Position numbers and translations under genes: made by a program. A DNA stretch of 64,000 bases from Lonicera japonica. Lineage: Eukaryota > Streptophyta > Magnoliopsida > Dipsacales > Caprifoliaceae. The notes beneath the pieces are model-generated. The model was not told where the DNA came from, ran no database searches, and saw nothing but the letters and a program-made list of their open reading frames with translations. Location of the stretch: the NCBI GenBank assembly GCA_021464415.1, contig CM038468.1, positions 33,220,969-33,284,968 on the forward strand, read 5' to 3'. The number at the start of each line of letters is the position of its first letter. The stretch's first letter is position 1. Shown here in pieces: positions 60,109 to 64,000 of this stretch.

Positions 60109-60269
60109 TGTTAAATATTATGTATAGATATATATTAACTGTACATTCCTAGATTAGATAGTTTCCTAGTTTAAGTAGTTGACTAGAATAACGATTACTA
60201 TTGTATAAATAGATGCTATCCTATTGTAAAAAAGCAACAATTCTTCTCACAATCTATTATAATCTTACA
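60109..60269 (+). repeat. Copia 3' LTR (161 bp)
   Basis: TGTTAAATATTATG to ...ATAATCTTACA, with TGTATAAATAGATG TATA region at about 60203. Followed by the target duplication CAAAT. Confidence 0.92.
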
Positions 60270-60274
60270 CAAAT

Positions 60275-61060
60275 TTACAACAAAACATAATCCCTAAACT
60301 CAGCGTATTGACCCATTCTATCTCAAGGATAATCTTGAGTTTCATTTCCATCCCATCTCATGAATAAAGTTAGTGAGCTGAGGACTTTTGTTTCTTGAAT
60401 AAATAAAATAAAGTTTGAAACAAAAGATGCACAAAGCTTATACGCGTAGTTTGAACATGTATCTTATATTATTTTATTTTCTATTTTTCAAAATGGTAAA
60501 TTGCATATCATCAGTTGCATATTTATCTATGATCCACAACGACGCTAAATCTGGTACATGAAACATGCATATTAGCATTTCATAATATCAAAGAAAAAGA
60601 ATTAAATTCTAGGGTAAAGTAAAGCCAACCAAAAAAGGCCTAAAACCCAAACTCTATTGATGAAAACACTCTTATCTCATCTTGTAGGACGCAATTAAGA
60701 ACCATAAATAAATAAATTAAAAAAAGGGGGTAAGTAAATAAACAAAATTATCCACAAATTTTCCCTAAGAATAACCTAACTGTGCATTGGGGCAACAAAT
60801 AAAAACCTAATAATAATGCCATATATATAATGATTCCTCAACACCAGAATGACAACCAAGAACCCTTACATACATGCATTGAGAAATAATAACAATAACA
60901 ATTGGAAGATAAGAAATAACCCAGAGAAATTACTTCTTCCCATTTGTTTCCCCAAAACCTGAAACCTAACTTTGGAAATGCATATATATATATATATATG
61001 TTATATAACTGAAATAGTTGGGAAAGTAAATAGAAGTAAATGGAAGTAGAAATAGAAGTG
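60275..61060. repeat. Host tandem unit R3 and intron-like DNA
   Basis: 60360-60640 is a diverged copy of 17600-17890 and 47400-47470 (landmarks TTTCTTGAATAAATAAA, GATGCACAAA, AATTGCATA). The remainder is AT-rich with an (AT)n run at about 60982-61000. No coding supported. Confidence 0.5.
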
Positions 61061-61073
61061 AATTATAACTTAC

Positions 61074-61190
61074 TGCCATTGTTATTATTAATCTTCTTGA
61101 AGAATTCTAGAAGAATAAAAAGAAAAGGAGCTTCAATTCAAACAGAAACCTACCCCCTAAAGAACTGAAGTAACCGGAACGCGAGAGGGA
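61074..61190 (-). other. Possible first exon of the host gene (minus strand)
   Basis: On the minus strand a leader-like sequence (CTCTCGCGTTCCGG, then TTTCTTTTTATTCTTC) leads to AACAATGGCA at 61079-61074, immediately followed by GTAAGT, a consensus donor. If real, the first coding exon ends after Met-Ala and the exon-like blocks Y and X far downstream on the same strand would be later exons, with the large transposon nests lying in introns. This is inference from short motifs. Confidence 0.25.
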
Positions 61191-61199
61191 GACAAATAT

Positions 61200-61855
61200 T
61201 TGAATAATTTTGAGTATAAATGAAGGAATTCAACATTTCGACACATAGGACCGCTTTATAGCGGGTCCATTGTCTTGGATAGTGAGGTCGGATTGAAATA
61301 CTTAGGTTAAATAACTAAAGGGTTTGATAAATGAACCTCTTATTATATCATTAATACGTACCTCTTAAAAAATTATCAATATTAAAATAAAATTTTATTC
61401 TCATCAGTCTCTTATTTCACTTTTTTATTCAAATGTTAAAGCAATTAACAATTAACTAATAATGTAATTAACTTTTGAATAAGAAATCTCTCGCCACCTT
61501 TCACCATTTCCATTCCTGAGAGCTAGCATTATCTATTTTCACCCATTAAAAATCTCATTTTGAACAAGAAATCAAACACTAACAATATTACTTTGCGTGA
61601 CAAAGCATTAACAATCATGGGTAGTGAGTCTAATGTATAAAAATTGAGATTAAAGAAGGTCAAAGATGGTGGTGGCCGGTATTGGTGATGTAAAAAACAG
61701 ACAAATGGAGTTACATGTGGTGGTTTAGAACATAAGGATAAGTCAAAAAGGTATGTTTGTTTCATTGTTACCTTATCTTTATGCATTTTAATCATTAGTC
61801 GATGAATATTGCAAAATCAAAATCTAAAAGTTTGTAAAAAAACAGAGCTAAACAG
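61200..61855. other. AT-rich stretch, nothing supported
   Basis: The minus frame 61529-61795 (88 codons) has no recognisable domain and no supporting context. Confidence 0.45.
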
Positions 61856-61879
61856 AGCTGTGAGTTTTTAACCCAGCAA

Positions 61880-61990
61880 GTACTCATCCCACATTGGTCG
61901 AGTGTTATGCACATAACTCACCCCATGTTGGCCGAGTGTTATGCACATCATTTGTCCCACATTGGTTGAGTATGTGTTGCTTCTAAGATA
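61880..61990. repeat. 34-bp tandem repeat, three copies
   Basis: Units of the form CCCACATTGGTCGAGTGTTA then TGCACAT, starting near 61889, 61923 and 61957. Confidence 0.8.
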
Positions 61991-62549
61991 ATCTTAAATC
62001 AATGTAATAGAGCTCTAGTACAATATACTAACACATGGGACGAGTTTATATGAGCACAGTCATCCATGATGAGCCGAGTCCCTGGTATTTTCAGGATAAT
62101 TTCCTACTTAGATAATTGAAATATTCCATGACCCAGATTGCCTTAATTCTGCTAATTTGAATGATTCACCGTTTCCATGTCTTGCGAGCGTGTGAAATAC
62201 GCTTCAAACTGAAAAAGGCATCCGATAGACTTAGATTGTATAAAGAAATGGGTAATTGTTGGGTAAAAGCAATATGACCCACCAATCATAAATAAATGAT
62301 TATGATTAGACAATGTTTTATGTATATGTGTATCACTCATATAATTTTTTTGTGAAACTTAACTCTCATATAATTCTTATGACGATGTAACTCTCATGTA
62401 ATTTTTTTGTGAAAATGTATCTCTTATATACTTTTTTGTGAAGCTGTGACTATCATGTAACTTTTTGGGAAGTTAAGAAATGAACATCTATGATTTTTTG
62501 TCATTACAAGACCAAACTCTCATCTTTGGGTTTGTTTGGCCTAAGTTAT

Positions 62550-62940
62550 TGTTCAAATACTAGTTGCTTAATGTCGAGCGAGTGCCAATGAAAATACTCA
62601 CCCAATGACAGCCAAGTATTATCACAATCACTCACCATAAATTAGACGAGTATATCTCAAAAAATGGGCAGTGGCCTTAGTTATTGTTCAAATACCAGTT
62701 ACTCAATGTCGAGCGAGTGCCAATGAAGATATTCACCCAACGACAACAAAGTATTACCCCATTCATTCACCATACATTGGTTGAGTATATCTCAAAAAAT
62801 ATAAAATGGCCTTAGTTATTGTTAAAGTATCAGATGCTCACTGTCAAGCGAGTTCCACTGAAGATACTCATCCAATGACGGCTGAGTATTACCACTTTAG
62901 TTATGTTTCTTAAGCTAGAGGGTGGCGAAGTGGAGTGCTT
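62550..62940. repeat. 135-bp tandem repeat, 2.6 copies
   Basis: Units start near 62551, 62686 and 62821 and share TTATTGTT.AA, TGTCGAGCGAGTGCCAATGA, ACTCACCCAATGAC, GAGTATATCTCAAAAAAT. Short GAGCGAGT/GACGAGT motifs recall the MITE core at 13960-14150. Confidence 0.85.
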
Positions 62941-64000
62941 GTAATAAAAATTTAAAAAGTGGGGGTGTAAGGTAAAGACGGTGTTAATGATAAAATAAAG
63001 GGGTGCATTTATTAAACCCCCCCTCCCAAGCTAAAAATGTAACGAATTTGACCTCATTTTGTATTTGGGTCATCTAACTTTTTTCTTAGTTAATTATTGG
63101 TATAAAAATTATAATTGTTGTCAATCGGGTAGATCGATTAGAGTCTGTTAAACCAGCTAACAAAAAACTGAAATTATTTATACAATCTACTCTCAACATT
63201 ACAAGTACTTACACATGCCATCCCTAACTTTTAATTTTACATTCATTATATTTACAAAGACCAACCCTTTTACTGGATGCCTTCAATTTTTTTGTTTTCA
63301 ATTTCCCATTTTCGTTCAATATATCTTCACTTAAACCCTCCTCTTTTTTAGGTTTCTAGCCATGAGTCCTTAATGCCACTCCCTCCAGCTCCTATACACA
63401 ACTCGAATTCTTCCCCAGTCCACGCTCCGTCCTCCCCGGTGGCCAATTACATAACTAAACTATTTTTTAGTTATGATTGTTTCTCTCTTTCTCTCTCTAA
63501 ATTCCCCTATCTCAATCCCAGATTCTTTGGATCATAGTTTTTGTAAATCATCTTAATTTCTTTTCTTTAATTCAGAATATATTTTTTTTATTCTTTTAGG
63601 TTAAATTTAAAAAGAACAAAAAACAAAAGGTAAAATTTTCAAATAATTTATCAAATATGAGATAGGTGTAATTGAATTGATATTTCATACTGGTTGTGTC
63701 ATGTTTGTTTTCAATATAATTCTAACTGCCTTTGAAATTTTAATTAATTTAATGGAATGATCAAGATTAATTATGTCGTAATTGAATTGGGTTGTAATTA
63801 AAATAATGATCAAGCATTGAATTTTGGTGAGTTGGTATCAAATTCGTTAAAATTTGTGCTCCTTTACCAAAAAGGCTGGGACGTATTATTATTATTATTA
63901 TTATTATTATGAAGAAGAAGAAGGGGATAAAATATGTGCATGTTTCTAAAGGAGATAAGTGGATTGGGAATGGTCTGAGTAAATATTCGAAAAAATTAAG
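62940..64000. other. Right edge: AT-rich, no supported gene
   Basis: Contains a CT-rich stretch at 63478-63500 and an (ATT)n then (GAA)n microsatellite at 63884-63925. A 54-codon plus frame at 63373-63537 (starts MPLPPAPIHNSNSSPVH) could be the start of a gene running off the window, but nothing else supports it. Confidence 0.4.

Larger units (their letters stand above)
48219..60269 (+). mobile_element. Ty1/copia retrotransposon with nested insertions
   Basis: Perfect target duplication CAAAT (48214-48218 and 60270-60274), short LTRs and copia gene order gag-protease-integrase-reverse transcriptase-RNase H. Pol is split by a solo LTR at 50677-57729 and by an rDNA chimera at 58502-58947. Without inserts it would be about 4.5 kb. 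Many stops show it is dead. It lies in the host tandem locus. Confidence 0.93.

Noticed and set aside
61529..61795. 88-codon minus-strand frame
   Set aside because: No domain, no splice or promoter context, and no copy elsewhere in the window to test.

Overview
This is plant nuclear DNA, most likely from a eudicot with a large, AT-rich, transposon-filled genome. The evidence is plant-specific LTR retrotransposons and CACTA transposons, plant beta-glucosidase and RPL36 gene fragments, plant-type ITS1/18S/25S rDNA pieces, and no bacterial gene organisation. The ITS1 fragment looks asterid-like, but that is a guess. No intact protein-coding gene can be supported. Almost every open frame is a transposon remnant or a by-product of low-complexity DNA.

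Layout. (1) 1-11699: a non-coding, LARD-type LTR retrotransposon on the minus strand (LARD-M: 5' LTR 9270-11699, internal 8410-9269 and 1-1716). It is split by a plus-strand relative (LARD-P, 1717-8409). Both have an initiator-Met-type primer binding site and no gag/pol. (2) 11700-15100: a probable minus-strand copia-type LTR remnant, a MITE at about 13832-14239, and AT-rich filler. (3) 15100-19799, continued at 47042-48218 and 60270-61200: a host locus made of diverged tandem units. It carries exon-like blocks on the minus strand with splice signals. (4) 19800-47041: one 27-kb nest. A minus-strand Athila-like Ty3 element has a 5-bp target duplication, and a neighbouring tandem paralogue shows the empty site. 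Its internal region holds gag-protease remnants, a solo LTR with a perfect target duplication, and a truncated LARD LTR. Its 5' LTR holds a 15.6-kb CACTA element (28474-44044) and a 1.7-kb solo LTR (44967-46669). That CACTA contains a second CACTA (28576-35977) carrying beta-glucosidase exons, and also an RPL36 pseudogene and a Tourist-like MITE. (5) 48219-60269: a Ty1/copia element with perfect target duplications. Its pol is split by a 3.5-kb-type solo LTR (50677-57729), which contains another solo LTR (52500-56021). Its reverse transcriptase is interrupted by a 446-bp chimera of rRNA-gene fragments. (6) 61200-64000: AT-rich DNA with short tandem repeats and no supported gene.

The most unusual signals are three. 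First, arrays of tiny hairpins in the LARD LTRs, where the six-base loop is conserved but the stems differ from unit to unit and stay complementary. Second, short perfect palindromes clustered in the promoter part of three unrelated LTR families. Third, the scrambled rDNA insert in the copia reverse transcriptase. Coordinates of element ends come from reading terminal motifs, target duplications and copy-to-copy comparison by eye. No alignment or database search was run.
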